Source: Luteibacter yeojuensis (GTDB lineage: Bacteria > Pseudomonadota > Gammaproteobacteria > Xanthomonadales > Rhodanobacteraceae). Taken from it: DNA of 64,000 nt. How positions within the stretch are numbered: position 1 is the stretch's first letter; every line of letters starts with the position of its first letter. Shown here piece by piece: positions 31,759 to 39,199 of the stretch. The position numbers and the translations under genes are program-made. The notes under the pieces are model-generated. The model searched no databases. It saw only the letters and a program-made list of their open reading frames with translations, and was not told the origin of the DNA. The stretch covers positions 3,224,001 to 3,288,000 of the forward strand of contig NZ_JAAQTL010000001.1 in NCBI RefSeq assembly GCF_011742875.1, written 5' to 3'.

Positions 31759-33263
31759 TGCTCGCCTGGATGATCTATGCCGGCCTCGTCGCGATCGCGC
31801 TCAGTGGGGCGGCCCTGCTGGCCGAGCGGGCGGCCAAGCATCGTCGGATGCCCACGCGCTGGGCCTGGATTATCGCCATCGCGACGTCGCTGTTCCTGCC
31901 GATAACGATGGCGACGGTTTCCATGCCGCCGCCTCGCTCGCTCGAGCCGGCAGGTACGTCCGCGTCATTCACCCTGCGTGATACGACCTCCCTCCCGCTG
32001 GCGTCGACGGTCATCGACTGGAGTGGGGCAAAGTCGTACACGTCGTCCGTCGAGGTCAATTCGCTTCTGCGGGACATATGGTTGGCCGGTTCGATCACCC
32101 TGGTGCTGTTTCTGGGCGTGGGCACGGCCTTGTTCCATCGCCGTAAACGCAGCTGGGCACGGGGGACCTTGTGTGGCGTACCTGTACTCCTCTCCGACAA
32201 CGTGGGGCCTGCGGTCGTCGGACTGATCCGTTCGCGCATCGTGGTGCCGGCCTGGGTGCTGCGGGAGTCGCCGGAACAGCAGTCCTACGTCATGGCCCAT
32301 GAGCAATCGCATCTGAAAGCACGCGATCCGCTGCTTGTGGCCATCGCGTTGGTTCTCCTGGTGTCCATGCCGTGGAGCCCGTTGCTTTGGTGGCAGTTCC
32401 ATCGTCTTCGCTGCGCCATCGAAGTGGACTGCGATGCGCGTGTCCTGGGCGATGGCGGAGATGTCGAGACCTATTGCGAAACGTTGATCCAGGTGGGGCA
32501 GAACCAGTCCGAGTACATCGCGGCGGTCACGGCGATGTCGGAATCCAGGTCGTTTCTCGAACGGAGGATACGCATCATGTTGTCGAAACCGGGGAAATTG
32601 GCAGGCGCGATGGCGTTCGGACTGATCAGCATTTCCCTCGGCATGGCGATATTCGCTGCAAGGGTCACGCCGCCTGTTTCCGCCGCACCGCTTGCGAACG
32701 GCGCGATAACGGTAAATCCGGGGCTTCTCGACGAATATGTTGGCTTTTACGAACTCAGCGATTACTCGCTGGTCACGGTGGCGCGCAAAGGGGACGGGTT
32801 GACCGTGGCACCCATTGGCCAGTTCGTCGCGCAGGGCGTCATCGATGTTTCTCCCCTCGGCGACAGGGAGTTCTCCATACCGAGCATCGATGTCACGCTC
32901 GAGTTCATCGGGGGTGGTGGAGGTCAGGCCAGGTCCCTGACGGTACGCGAGCATGGACGCATCGTCATGGAGGCTCCCCGCGTGGGTCCCGCCACCGCGG
33001 ATCGGATTCGCGAAGACCTGGCGGCCCGGGTCAAGGACCAGAAACCTTTTCCCGACAGCGAGAATGCGCTTAAGCAGATATTGAACGCCTCGGACGCGCA
33101 CAGTGCCGCAAGGCTTGGCTCGGTCGAGTCTTACAAGTTCGAAGGTGTCACCGACTACGGCTGGGATATCTACGATGTTCAATACGAGCATGGTGCGCAG
33201 CAGGTATTCATCCAGCTCAACAGGAACGGCGCGATCGCAAACTCCGTCATGCGTCGCCAGTAA
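31758..33263 (+). CDS. BlaR1-type M56 family membrane metallopeptidase
   Basis: A 501-residue integral membrane protein. The N-terminal half contains helices at about 1-20, 35-53, 100-122 and 190-215 and the zinc motif HEQSH (YVMAHEQSHLKARDPLL), that of peptidase family M56 (BlaR1/MecR1). These proteins cleave the partner BlaI repressor on signal. The C-terminal half, after a further helix (GAMAFGLISISLGMAIFAAR), is not a penicillin-binding sensor domain but a short beta-rich region (GLLDEYVGFYELSDYSLVTV) like DUF3471-type modules, so the signal is probably not a beta-lactam. The ATG overlaps the truncated blaI stop by one base; the serine hydrolase gene follows after 11 bases. Confidence 0.87.
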   Translation: MLAWMIYAGLVAIALSGAALLAERAAKHRRMPTRWAWIIAIATSLFLPITMATVSMPPPRSLEPAGTSASFTLRDTTSLPLASTVIDWSGAKSYTSSVEVNSLLRDIWLAGSITLVLFLGVGTALFHRRKRSWARGTLCGVPVLLSDNVGPAVVGLIRSRIVVPAWVLRESPEQQSYVMAHEQSHLKARDPLLVAIALVLLVSMPWSPLLWWQFHRLRCAIEVDCDARVLGDGGDVETYCETLIQVGQNQSEYIAAVTAMSESRSFLERRIRIMLSKPGKLAGAMAFGLISISLGMAIFAARVTPPVSAAPLANGAITVNPGLLDEYVGFYELSDYSLVTVARKGDGLTVAPIGQFVAQGVIDVSPLGDREFSIPSIDVTLEFIGGGGGQARSLTVREHGRIVMEAPRVGPATADRIREDLAARVKDQKPFPDSENALKQILNASDAHSAARLGSVESYKFEGVTDYGWDIYDVQYEHGAQQVFIQLNRNGAIANSVMRRQ

Positions 33264-33274
33264 GGACATCCGAC

Positions 33275-34780
33275 ATGCAGTTCATTCGAAAGCGCGCTTT
33301 CCATAGCGCGGCGGTTATCGCTGCGGCATGTTCCGCCCCTGTCCTCGCTGAGCCGGCCCGGTGCCCTGCCATCGACGAGGCGGCGGGCGGTCCCAGCAAC
33401 GCCCATACCCGCTATGTCGAGGCCAATTTGCAACCGCCGGTCATCAAACGCGGCGACAAGCCGTTCAGCCTGGCCGAGCGCATGCGCCGATACGAAGTAC
33501 CCGGTATCAGCATCGCCGTGATTCACAACGGCAAGATCGACTGGGCGCGCGGCTGGGGTGTGCGCGACACCGCAAGCTGTGCACCTGTGACGCCGGACAC
33601 GGATTTCCAGGTCGCGTCGATCAGCAAGGTCGTGACGGCCGTGCTGGCGCTTCGGTTGGCGGGGCAAGGGTGGATCAGCCTGAACCGGGACATCGACGAT
33701 GCGCTTGATTCGTGGAAGCTGCCCGAGGATCCGAAGCTGGCCCCTCATGGGGTGACCCTTCGCCAGCTGCTGAGCCATACCGCCGGGCTCGGTGTTCATG
33801 GCTTCGCCGGTTACGCGCCAGGCGCGCCGCTACCCACGCCCGCGCAGATCCTCGACGGCATGCCGCCTGCCAATACCCCCGCCGTGCGCAGCGTGCTCCC
33901 GGCGGGTGCGCAATTCGAATACTCCGGCGGCGGTTACGTGTTGACGCAACTCGCTCTCTCCGACGTGAGCGGCATGCCCTTCGAGAAACTTGCCCAACGC
34001 GAAGTGTTCGGTCCTCTCCACATGACACGAAGCGCCTTCGCCGCGGTGCCGCCGCCGGCGATCCGCGCCAACATGGCATCCGGTCACGAGAACGGCACGC
34101 CGATTCCCGGGGGCTACCTCGCACAGCCGGAACTTGCCCCCGCCGGGTTATGGACAAGCGCGGGTGATCTCGCCCGGTTGCTGATCGACGTCCAGGCATC
34201 CGCCGAGGGCAGGCAAGGTCATCGCCTCACGCCAGCCATGACCCGGAGGATGCTGACACCGGTCAAGGACAATTGGGGACTCGGCGTCGCGTTGTATACG
34301 GGTAAACAGGAGCGGTTCGGACACGATGGCGTGAACAGGGGATACGAATCCTTCATGGTGTCGTACGTCGGCAAGGGCGATGGCGTAGTAGTCCTGACCA
34401 ATGGAGGTGACGGCCGCCGACTGATGAATGAAGTGGTGCGCGCCGTCGCCACCGACTACGGCTGGACCGACATCGCTGCCCCGGCGACCGAGGAGAAGAT
34501 ACTGTCGCTCGCGGAGCTTTCGAAAGCGAACGGACGCTTCGTCGGTGGCGGACTCAACGTGGTCTTCGAAGCGCGCCCGGACGGGTTGTATGCAAACGCG
34601 GGCGCCCCCGTTCCCGAGCGCCTGATCGCGCTCTCGCCCACGCGCTTTCGATCCGAGTCCCTGGGCGTCACGGGTGAGTTCGCTCCCGACTTTTCGAGCA
34701 TGACCTTTATCGAAGGCGGCCCACCGATGAAGCTCAAGCGCGTGGAGGCAGCGCCGCCACCGAAGACGGCGGCCAACTAG
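33275..34780 (+). CDS. Serine hydrolase of the class C beta-lactamase/esterase family
   Basis: A periplasmic protein of 501 residues with a signal peptide ending near VLAEPA. The serine nucleophile lies in the S-x-x-K motif SISK (VASISKVVTAVLALRL), and the tyrosine motif appears as YSGGGY where class C enzymes have YxN. It therefore resembles the D-alanyl-D-alanine-cleaving or esterase members (EstB/AmpH-like) more than true AmpC. The C-terminal 100 residues are a beta-rich lipocalin-like or DUF3471 region (NGRFVGGGLNVVFEARPDGL). It is the last gene of the BlaI/BlaR operon and its expression is likely tied to that system. Its last four bases overlap the convergent DJ-1 gene. Confidence 0.88.
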   Translation: MQFIRKRAFHSAAVIAAACSAPVLAEPARCPAIDEAAGGPSNAHTRYVEANLQPPVIKRGDKPFSLAERMRRYEVPGISIAVIHNGKIDWARGWGVRDTASCAPVTPDTDFQVASISKVVTAVLALRLAGQGWISLNRDIDDALDSWKLPEDPKLAPHGVTLRQLLSHTAGLGVHGFAGYAPGAPLPTPAQILDGMPPANTPAVRSVLPAGAQFEYSGGGYVLTQLALSDVSGMPFEKLAQREVFGPLHMTRSAFAAVPPPAIRANMASGHENGTPIPGGYLAQPELAPAGLWTSAGDLARLLIDVQASAEGRQGHRLTPAMTRRMLTPVKDNWGLGVALYTGKQERFGHDGVNRGYESFMVSYVGKGDGVVVLTNGGDGRRLMNEVVRAVATDYGWTDIAAPATEEKILSLAELSKANGRFVGGGLNVVFEARPDGLYANAGAPVPERLIALSPTRFRSESLGVTGEFAPDFSSMTFIEGGPPMKLKRVEAAPPPKTAAN

Positions 34781-35460
34781 CGCGAGCGGAGCATTGCGAG
34801 GAGCACCGTGGCTCCGGGCCCGGACGATGCGGGGTTCTGGCCGGTGACAAGGAGGCCATCGACCAGTACGTAGATCTTCCAGTCGTCCGTCTTGGAGAAG
34901 ACGCCGCCATTCTTCTTCAACGCATCCTCGACGAGGAAAGGCACGACGTTCGTAAGCTGTACGGCATCTTCTTCGGTATTCGTGAAGCCGGTGACCTTCT
35001 TACCCTTCACCAGCCATTCGCCATCCGGCCCCTTCACATGGCGCAACACGCCGGGCGCATGGCATACAAACGCGATGTGCTTGCCGGCGGCGTAGAACGA
35101 TTCGATCAGCTTGATCGAGACCGGGTCTTCGGCCAGGTCCCACATCGGGCCATGGCCGCCCGGATAGAACACGGCATCGAATCCTTCGTGTGAGACCTCG
35201 GAGAGCTTCACCGTCTTCGAAAGCCTGTCCTGGGCTACCTTATCCTTCTTGTAACGCGCGGTCAGTTCCGTCTGGAATTCGGGATCGTCGCTCTTGGGAT
35301 CGAAGGGTGGCAGGCCGCCCTTCGGCGAGGAAAGCACCAGGTCCACGCCGGCTTCCTGGAACACGTAGTACGGTGCAGCGAATTCCTCTAACCAGAACCC
35401 GGTCTTCTTGCCGGTATTGCCGAGCTGGTCGTGGGACGTGATGACCATCAGGATCTTCAT
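34777..35460 (-). CDS. DJ-1/PfpI family protein (Hsp31/glyoxalase III-like)
   Basis: A 227-residue member of the DJ-1/PfpI superfamily in the Hsp31-like branch. The catalytic cysteine lies in AFVCHAPGVLRHVKG, and the glutamate partner is in the N-terminal half (WLEEFAAPYYVFQ). GFDAVFYPGGHGPMWDLAED matches the branch with glyoxalase III or deglycase activity against methylglyoxal. No signal peptide, so cytoplasmic. Its ATG overlaps the stop of a 63-residue ORF (ATGA), which suggests coupling. The 3' end overlaps the serine hydrolase by four bases. Confidence 0.88.
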   Translation of the reverse strand: MKILMVITSHDQLGNTGKKTGFWLEEFAAPYYVFQEAGVDLVLSSPKGGLPPFDPKSDDPEFQTELTARYKKDKVAQDRLSKTVKLSEVSHEGFDAVFYPGGHGPMWDLAEDPVSIKLIESFYAAGKHIAFVCHAPGVLRHVKGPDGEWLVKGKKVTGFTNTEEDAVQLTNVVPFLVEDALKKNGGVFSKTDDWKIYVLVDGLLVTGQNPASSGPGATVLLAMLRSR

Positions 35461-35648
35461 GGCTGCACCTCGCGCTTCGGAAGCGCAAGAGTGGAGCCTT
35501 CGACGTGAATTTTCTTGCTATAAGCCCGCCGGTCTTGGGGTTTCTTCCTGTGGCGCTCAGGGTGGCGGACGACACCATGATGATTCTGAAAAATGCGCTC
35601 AACGAGAGACAAGGGCAAAGCGGTTTTGGCGTCGACGGCATAGCTCAT
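35457..35648 (-). CDS. 63-residue ORF translationally coupled to the DJ-1 gene
   Basis: ORF starting MSYAVDAKTALPLSLVERIF with the ribosome binding site AGGAGAAAGG upstream of the ATG, ending in a TGA that overlaps the ATG of the DJ-1 gene (ATGA). The product is basic (many His, Arg and Lys) and has no clear fold or family. The arrangement supports real translation, but codon use and GC are lower than the neighbours, and the residue pattern is unlike a folded protein, so it may be a leader or a decayed gene. Confidence 0.4.
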   Translation of the reverse strand: MSYAVDAKTALPLSLVERIFQNHHGVVRHPERHRKKPQDRRAYSKKIHVEGSTLALPKREVQP

Positions 35649-35860
35649 CAACCTTTCTCCTGACACGCGACGTAGTTAGCCTCGATCAGCTTACGCGGCC
35701 TTGTTAGGTAGCCAAGAAATTCTTCACCCGCCGGTTCAGGAAAAAATAGGCGCTCAAAGCCTCTTGATGCCTTCAGGCTCGAACGAGCTGGAAGGCGATC
35801 TTGATCGGACCGACCTGGCACGGCGGTTTATGCTCGGCATTTTCCGGATAAGGAGACCTC

Positions 35861-36133
35861 ATGAAGCTCACCGTCGCTGTCTTCATCCTCGCCTTCCTCG
35901 CAACAAGCGCCGCGGCTGCCGACACCTATCGCTTCGGTTCCCAGGTGATCTCCACCGGCGACAGCGAAGGTCGCCTGCGCCAGGTGGCAGGCAAGCCGGA
36001 TCGCGAAACCCCTATCGAGACCCGTCGTGGCGGCCTGGAAGGCTACCGGCTGGAGTACTACCGGCGCGGCAAGTCGGTGCAGATCGAGGTGGTGAACGGC
36101 AGGGTGGCCAAGATCACGCAGATCGACAGCTGA
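35861..36133 (+). CDS. DUF2845 family secreted protein
   Basis: A 90-residue protein with a signal peptide (MKLTVAVFILAFLATSAAAA) and a mature domain of about 70 residues (YRFGSQVISTGDSEGRLRQV AG segment, then GLEGYRLEYYR, then VQIEVVNGRVAKITQI). This is the DUF2845 pattern, related to the BamE/SmpA-like fold. Function is unknown; a periplasmic role is likely. AAGGAGA eight bases before the ATG gives a firm start. It stands alone between the DJ-1 and ntrB genes. Confidence 0.85.
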   Translation: MKLTVAVFILAFLATSAAAADTYRFGSQVISTGDSEGRLRQVAGKPDRETPIETRRGGLEGYRLEYYRRGKSVQIEVVNGRVAKITQIDS

Positions 36134-36211
36134 CGTCGATTACCCCAAATGCGGCCACGCAAACCGGTGCCTATTTGGTACGAGCGTGCGCTCGCCGGGC
36201 TTTACGCCTTG

Positions 36212-36261
36212 GCGTGCATTGCAGCAGTCGCCATAAATCCCTAAATTGGTGCAATGCACGC
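36212..36261 (+). promoter_or_regulatory. Long inverted repeat spanning the ntrB start codon
   Basis: GCGTGCATTGCA at 36212-36223 and TGCAATGCACGC at 36250-36261 are perfect 12-base complements, 26 bases apart. The right arm contains the ATG of ntrB (36254-36256), and the loop holds the place of its ribosome binding site. In mRNA this would hide the start codon. As DNA, TTGGTGCA within it looks like half of an NtrC site. Confidence 0.5.
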
Positions 36262-37261
36262 ACCAGACCAAGCCGAACTCCTGACGCTCCTGGGCACGGG
36301 CGTAGCCCTGCTCGAGCCAGACGGTCGCATGTCATGGCTCAATCCCGCCCTCGCCGAAATGCTCGGTGTAGGCCAGCGCACGGCTACCGGCCAGGATCTG
36401 ACGACTCTTATGCGGAATCCGGCGCTGGCTCCCCATCTGGAACGAGCCCGCACCGAGCGGCGTGCCTTCAACCTGCGAACAGCCTGCCTTGGCGTCGGGC
36501 GTGGCCAGGAACTGGTCGCCGACGTCTCCATGCAACGGGTCGACGATGGCCGGATCCTGGTCGAGGTCCACCCACTGGCCGCCGACCTGGCCCCGGCCGA
36601 CACGCCGTTGTCCGCCACGCTGCGCGGCTTCGCCCATGAGGTAAAGAATCCACTGGCAGGCCTGCGCGGCGCAGCCCAGCTGCTCGAACGCCGGGTCGGC
36701 GACGCCGACCTCCGCCGGCTTGCCGCCATGGTGATCGCCGAAGCCGATCGCCTCGCCACACTGGCCGACGGCCTGCTGCGTCACGGCGGCGCGGCGCGGA
36801 TCGCGCCGGTCAACGTGCATGAACTCCTCGAGCGCCTCGGAGCACTGCTCGCCTCGGAGCCCCATGCCCCGGACATTCGGCACGACTACGATCCGAGCCT
36901 CCCCGACATCCTCGGTGACGCAGACCGTCTGCTGCAGGTGCTCCTGAACCTCGCGCGCAACGCCATCCAGGCAGACGCGGGCACCGTCACGCTCCGCACC
37001 CGCGTCGAACACGGCGTCCGCCTCGGTGATCGCATCGCGCGCGCCGCGCTTCGTATCGACGTCGTCGACAACGGCCCCGGGGTACCGGACGATCTGCGCG
37101 ACACGCTCTTCCATCCGCTCGTCTCCGGCCGGCCCGACGGCACCGGCCTGGGCCTCGCCCTCTCGCGCGAAATCGCGATCGAGCACGGCGGCGACCTGCG
37201 TTACACGAGCCATCCCGGCGAGACGACCTTCTCGCTCTACCTCCCGATGGAGCGCCCATGA
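36254..37261 (+). CDS. ntrB: Nitrogen regulation histidine kinase NtrB (GlnL)
   Basis: Cytoplasmic two-component kinase of 335 residues that phosphorylates or dephosphorylates NtrC in answer to nitrogen status through PII. An N-terminal PAS domain (GVALLEPDGRMSWLNPALAE; to about 110) is followed by the H box RGFAHEVKNPLAGLRGAAQL, the N box LLNLARNAIQAD, G1 VVDNGPGVPDDL and G2 GTGLGLALSREI. Domain order and length match NtrB. The stop overlaps the ntrC start by four bases (ATGA). A long inverted repeat spans the start codon. glnA is not in the window, so the usual glnA-ntrBC linkage is absent here. Confidence 0.88.
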   Translation: MHAPDQAELLTLLGTGVALLEPDGRMSWLNPALAEMLGVGQRTATGQDLTTLMRNPALAPHLERARTERRAFNLRTACLGVGRGQELVADVSMQRVDDGRILVEVHPLAADLAPADTPLSATLRGFAHEVKNPLAGLRGAAQLLERRVGDADLRRLAAMVIAEADRLATLADGLLRHGGAARIAPVNVHELLERLGALLASEPHAPDIRHDYDPSLPDILGDADRLLQVLLNLARNAIQADAGTVTLRTRVEHGVRLGDRIARAALRIDVVDNGPGVPDDLRDTLFHPLVSGRPDGTGLGLALSREIAIEHGGDLRYTSHPGETTFSLYLPMERP

Positions 37262-38643
37262 CCGAGACCTGGATCGCCGACGACGACCGTGGCGTGCGCT
37301 TCGTGCTCGCCGAAGCCTTGCGCGACGCCGGCCATAGCGTGCGCGAATTCAGCACGGGCGACGCGGTGCGCGCGGCGCTCGCGGAAAGCCGGCCCGACCT
37401 GCTCGTCACCGACGTGCGCATGCCCGGCGAGGACGGCTTGCACCTCCTGGAATACCTGACCCGGCGCAACATCGGACCGGTGATCGTGATGAGCGCCTAT
37501 ACGGATGTGGCGACGACGGCTGCCGCGTATCGCGCGGGGGCCGCGGATTACATCGCGAAACCCTTCGACCTCGATCTGGCCGTGCAGGCGGTGGAGCGTG
37601 CGCTGGCCGCGGCGCGCGAGGAAGTCGTCGTGCCGCCGACGCGGGCGGACACCCACCCCCTGCTTGGCGAAAGCGCGGCGATGCGCGAAGTGTTCCGCCT
37701 GATCGGACGCGTGGCGGCGAGCGACCTCAATGTGTTGATCACCGGGGAAACGGGCACGGGGAAGGAGCTGGTGGCGCGCGCGTTGCACGACGAGAGCGCG
37801 CGAAGGGGCAAGCCTTACGTGACGCTCAATACGGCCGCCATCCCTTCGGACCTGCTGGAGAGCGAGCTGTTCGGTCACGAGGCGGGCGCCTTCCCCGGTG
37901 CCACGCGCCGGCATGCCGGCCGCTTCGAGCAGGCCGAGGGCGGCACGCTGTTCCTCGACGAAATCGGCGACATGCCGATCGCACTCCAGGCGCGGTTGCA
38001 GCGAGCGCTGGCCGGTGGCGAGTTCTACCGGGTCGGTGGCCGCGAGTTCATGCGCGGCGACGTGCGGATCGTGGCGGCGACGCAGCAGGATCTCGATGCA
38101 CGGGTGACCGCCGGCCACTTCCGCGCCGATCTCAAGCACCACCTCGACGTGGCGCGGATCCACCTGCCGTCCCTGCGCGACCGCCGTGACGACATACCCC
38201 TGCTGGCGAAGCACTTCCTCGCGCAGGCGGCGACCGAACTGAACCTGCCGCCGAAGCGCTTCTCCCGCGGCGCGATGAAGCTGCTGGAACAGCGCGAATA
38301 CCCCGGCAACGTTCGCGAACTGGAAAACCTCTGCCGCCGGCTGGCCGTCATCGCGCCCGCCGTGGAGATCCAGGCGGGCGACCTGGGCAGCCTGTCGATG
38401 GGCCAGGCGCGCGGTACCGAGTGGACCGAGGCCCTGCGTCTCTGGGCGCAGGACGCGCTGGCGCAAGGCGAGCCGGATATCCACAATCGCGCCCGCGAGG
38501 CGCTGGATAAAACCCTGTTGCAGGTCGCGTTGCTCGCCAACGACGGTCACCGGCAGAACGCGGCGGCGGCCCTCGGGGTCGGCCGCAACACCCTTACCCG
38601 TAAACTCGGCGCGTCGCGCAAGCGACGCCCATCGAATGGATGA
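37258..38643 (+). CDS. ntrC: NtrC-type sigma-54 response regulator with altered activator motifs
   Basis: Response regulator of 461 residues, paired with NtrB. The receiver domain is intact (D52 in LLVTDVRMPGEDG, MSAYTD and KPFD). The AAA+ domain has Walker A GETGTGKE (163-170) and Walker B GGTLFLDEIGDM. The sigma-54 contact loop, normally GAFTGA, reads GAFPGA (210-215), and in RFRADLxxRL the second arginine finger is His (FRADLKHHL, His 295). Both changes hit residues needed for sigma-54 activation in PspF and NtrC. The C-terminal Fis-like HTH (NAAAALGVGRNTLTRKLG) is intact, so it should still bind DNA. It overlaps ntrB by four bases. Confidence 0.88.
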   Translation: MTETWIADDDRGVRFVLAEALRDAGHSVREFSTGDAVRAALAESRPDLLVTDVRMPGEDGLHLLEYLTRRNIGPVIVMSAYTDVATTAAAYRAGAADYIAKPFDLDLAVQAVERALAAAREEVVVPPTRADTHPLLGESAAMREVFRLIGRVAASDLNVLITGETGTGKELVARALHDESARRGKPYVTLNTAAIPSDLLESELFGHEAGAFPGATRRHAGRFEQAEGGTLFLDEIGDMPIALQARLQRALAGGEFYRVGGREFMRGDVRIVAATQQDLDARVTAGHFRADLKHHLDVARIHLPSLRDRRDDIPLLAKHFLAQAATELNLPPKRFSRGAMKLLEQREYPGNVRELENLCRRLAVIAPAVEIQAGDLGSLSMGQARGTEWTEALRLWAQDALAQGEPDIHNRAREALDKTLLQVALLANDGHRQNAAAALGVGRNTLTRKLGASRKRRPSNG

Positions 38644-38647
38644 CCTC

Positions 38648-39103
38648 ATGTCTCTGGAGATTCGTCGCGCGGCGGAACAGGATGCCGACGCCATCGCCCG
38701 CTGGAACATCGCCATGGCCTGGGAGACGGAGCGCAAGACGCTCGATCCCGCCACGATCGGTCGCGGCGTGAAGGCTGTTTTCGAGGAGCCGCGCCGCGGC
38801 TTCTATCTGGTGGCGGAACTCGATGGAACCGCCGTGGGCTGCCTGCTGGTCACGTATGAATGGAGCGACTGGCGGTGCGGCGACTTCTGGTGGGTGCAGA
38901 GTGTCTACGTCGCGCCGGAGGCGCGGCGGGCCGGTGTGTTCCGGGGGATGTACGCGCATGTGAAGGCGATGGCGGAAGGCGCGGGCGCCGTGGGACTGCG
39001 GCTTTATGTGGAGCTGGAGAACGAGCGGGCGCAGGCGACGTACGCCGGGCTCGGGATGGAGCGGTGTCATTACTTCATGTACGAGGCGCCGCTGGAGTCG
39101 TAG
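38648..39103 (+). CDS. GNAT family N-acetyltransferase
   Basis: A 151-residue acetyltransferase with a single GNAT domain: MSLEIRRAAEQDADAIARWN at the start, then FYLVAELDGTAVGCLLVTYE for the central strands, and VQSVYVAPEARRAGVFRGMY for strand 4 and motif A, the acetyl-CoA pyrophosphate loop (R-x-x-G-x-G/A, here RRAGVFR, slightly altered). The C-terminal NERAQATYAGLGMERCHY follows the family. The ATG at 38648 is chosen; an ATG 12 bases upstream overlaps ntrC by eight bases. It probably shares the ntrBC transcript. The acceptor is unknown. Confidence 0.87.
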   Translation: MSLEIRRAAEQDADAIARWNIAMAWETERKTLDPATIGRGVKAVFEEPRRGFYLVAELDGTAVGCLLVTYEWSDWRCGDFWWVQSVYVAPEARRAGVFRGMYAHVKAMAEGAGAVGLRLYVELENERAQATYAGLGMERCHYFMYEAPLES

Positions 39104-39113
39104 CCGTATCCGA

Positions 39114-39191
39114 TGTAGGAGCCGCTATAGCGGCGAGGGCGAGCTTGCTGTCGTGCCGCGAGGTTTCCTCGCGGCTATAGCGGCTCCTACA
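39114..39191. repeat. REP/BIME-type inverted pair (copy 3)
   Basis: Same unit as at 9509, again as an inverted pair: TGTAGGAGCCGCTATAGCGG begins at 39114 and the complementary arm ends at 39191. It lies between the convergent GNAT and GGDEF-EAL genes and ends nine bases before the stop of the latter. Confidence 0.85.
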
Positions 39192-39199
39192 TGATCGTG

